This document shows positions 62,131 to 64,000 of a stretch of 64,000 bases of DNA, one piece after another. Numbering within the stretch: position 1 is the first letter of the stretch; each line of letters begins with the position of its first letter. Source of the stretch: Brienomyrus brachyistius (taxonomy: Eukaryota; Chordata; Actinopteri; Osteoglossiformes; Mormyridae); assembly GCF_023856365.1 (NCBI RefSeq), contig NC_064555.1, positions 19,912,254 to 19,976,253 of the forward strand, written 5' to 3'. Below the pieces are notes generated by a model. The model ran no database searches. It was not told the origin of the DNA and was given only the letters and a program-made list of their open reading frames with translations. The position numbers and the translations under genes were made by a program.

Positions 62131-64000
62131 AACAGAGGCAGTTAGGCACATATTATTGGACCTTGGAATGTACAATTACGCAATCCCTTGTCGCCTTTGA
62201 AGGCTTGCAGTGTGAGAGGATGGGGGCCCAGTTCTGTTCTCTGGAAATGTGGGTGAACCTCCATTCGTAAGCCCCAGTAGATGTACGGTCATTCCATATT
62301 GAGACTTCTCCATGCATTGCCGCCATGACACACGATTCACACACGAGACACATAAAACATGAAAAAATGATATAAACAAACCATAGGAAACATCTCTACA
62401 TAATAGACAGCTTTGAATTATGGCAATAGTTTTATAAGCCTTATACATTTTCTTCTTAAGCATGACTATGGCTTGGATATGATCCGGAAGCACCACTGGT
62501 AGATCTATAGAACATGTGTCACATGTCCAGAGTTCACAGTGGCACAGAAAGACCTGAAAAATAGACAACCGATTAAACCTAGAAGAGACTCAGCAGGATG
62601 AAGGGGCGATTATGTCCTTGAATAATTTGCTTATACCCCAATCTCATCTTTTACAGGTATCGTGATTTTTTTTGTATTTTATGCGGTTTCATATGAGCTG
62701 AAGCTCACGAAAGATGTCGCCTGATATTTTTACAGTTCGCACTTACAAATGTCCCGTTTCTTCATATTAAACTTGTCAAGGTTTATTTTGGGGAACGGCA
62801 GTCTCCAGGTCCCCATCTGAAGGCTGCCCCCTCCTTGCAGAGGAGATCATGTGACAGTGGACTGTGACGTGTGTCATACTGAGCGTTTGCTTTGACGGGC
62901 GTCGCAAAGCTTAATGCTAAAAGCATAATTGACGACTGAAAATACTGAAAATGCTTCTGCTAAAGCGTTGCCCAGTCACCTTAATGCCTGGTCTTGTATT
63001 TTTCATTCTGTCTTTGGAGAACAGTGTACCCCCCCCCCATTCCCCCAACCTCATACATAATACCATCATCCAGTGTCCAGTGACAGCATCTTAATGAAGC
63101 CCATGCCTCAGAACAGGATCCCTGTGTTCTTCTCTGACCGTTCCTATGAAGACTTCTTTAGTGTGCCGCCGTCTGGCGTTACTCGTTATCTGTCGTTCGT
63201 TAGCGCTCACAGCGGAGGAATCCCAGTACCGGAGTTGCCTTGGAAAGTTGGGAACGATGAGGTGGTCTCTTCTTGGGCTGAGCGAGTCTCTCCTCCCTTT
63301 ACTTAGTGTCAGTTTGAGCCGCTCACCTGTAAGTGTCCTTACAGAAAAAAACAATGTGTTAAAATATTAAATGCAAAACATATTCCATTTTGATATATGC
63401 CAAAATATTCAGGATATGCTAGAAATCTGTGCATACATTGCAAAATGTATTCCAGTTTCTAATATTGCAAAATGCACGTTATTCTGTATTAAATACTAAG
63501 GCAGGACATTAGACTTTGTAATATATGTTGCTTATTTTTACCATATATTAACATGTATACGTTATGGTCCCTTCCAGACTTCTTGTGAACTGGGCCATTG
63601 GTGGCATTCCTTCCTTGGAGTACCATTTCAGCATGGTAAAATTCCCTGGTCCAGAGTGTGATATCGACATCACTGGTGACCTGCTGGCCGTTACTTGCCA
63701 CAAACGCAGAATTCAGTAGCGTAATCTGTTGTGCCAGGGGCCTGCTGTCTGAAATCACGCTGTGATTGTGCTTCAAAGGTGCATTGTTTGGACGTAGAGC
63801 CCAGGCTATCATAGGACAGAGCCCCTTGGGCATGGATGTACCTCCACATGGACCAACCTCATATATATAATACAGGGCTGGTGTATCACTGCCCTACCCC
63901 TCATTCTAGGGCACAGAAGTAGAGATTTTGTACTGCCGAGGTTCAGGTTCAGAAAGTACAAATCCGGGCCAAAATTTTGTTTCAACTGAGCAGTTGAGTA
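62131..64000. other. Downstream of syt11, no gene seen
   Basis: No exon with a recognisable family signature on either strand. Short frames at 63073-63370 and 63489-63833 (minus) lack splice or domain support. Confidence 0.4.

Overview
The window is vertebrate nuclear DNA, most likely from a teleost fish. It has long introns with GT/AG boundaries, fish-type SINEs ending in ATGGATGG repeats, L1-like and L2/CR1-like LINEs, hAT elements, and a synaptotagmin-11 gene. I cannot name the species from the sequence.

Positions 1 to about 41,000 are an ampliconic array. A gene of the Speedy/RINGO family (cyclin-independent activators of CDK1/2 with germline and meiotic roles) is present in several nearly identical copies arranged as tail-to-tail inverted pairs. 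By following splice sites and reading phase I recover the same coding structure (8 coding exons, 314 codons, or 312 in copy C) in copy A (+, 1343-4305), copy C (-, 18346-21291), copy D (-, 29813-32774) and copy E (-, 36167-39126). All four are open. Copy B (+) has lost its promoter and coding exons 1-3. A minus-strand partner of A keeps only its terminal exon, and an isolated coding-exon-7 scrap lies at 28003-28130. Copy D has an intact coding region but lost its promoter and non-coding first exon at about 33433. Plus and minus arms are joined by an ~845 bp spacer that carries one extra, unidentified candidate terminal exon with CxxC pairs.

The array is decorated by insertions that date it. 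A 5.9 kb L1-like LINE with a 16 bp target-site duplication sits in the B/C spacer and itself holds a nested SINE with a 12 bp duplication. Downstream of C an L2-type LINE remnant was entered by a hAT transposon, which was then entered by a 2.4 kb LTR element with two 289 bp LTRs. The flank of copy E holds the matching site without the hAT. The LTR element appears to use Tf1/sushi-type self-priming.

Positions 41,000-50,400 are intergenic and repeat rich (SINE, L2 fragments, LTR-like remnants, a fold-back repeat). They include a near-consensus RE1/NRSE (REST) site at 43337-43357, about 7 kb upstream of syt11.

Positions 50,413-61,679 hold a complete four-exon syt11 gene (433 aa) on the plus strand with a 7.3 kb first intron. 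The last 2.3 kb is its 3' UTR and unannotated downstream sequence. No RNA genes or CRISPR arrays are present. Gene models come from reading splice sites by eye and have no transcript support.
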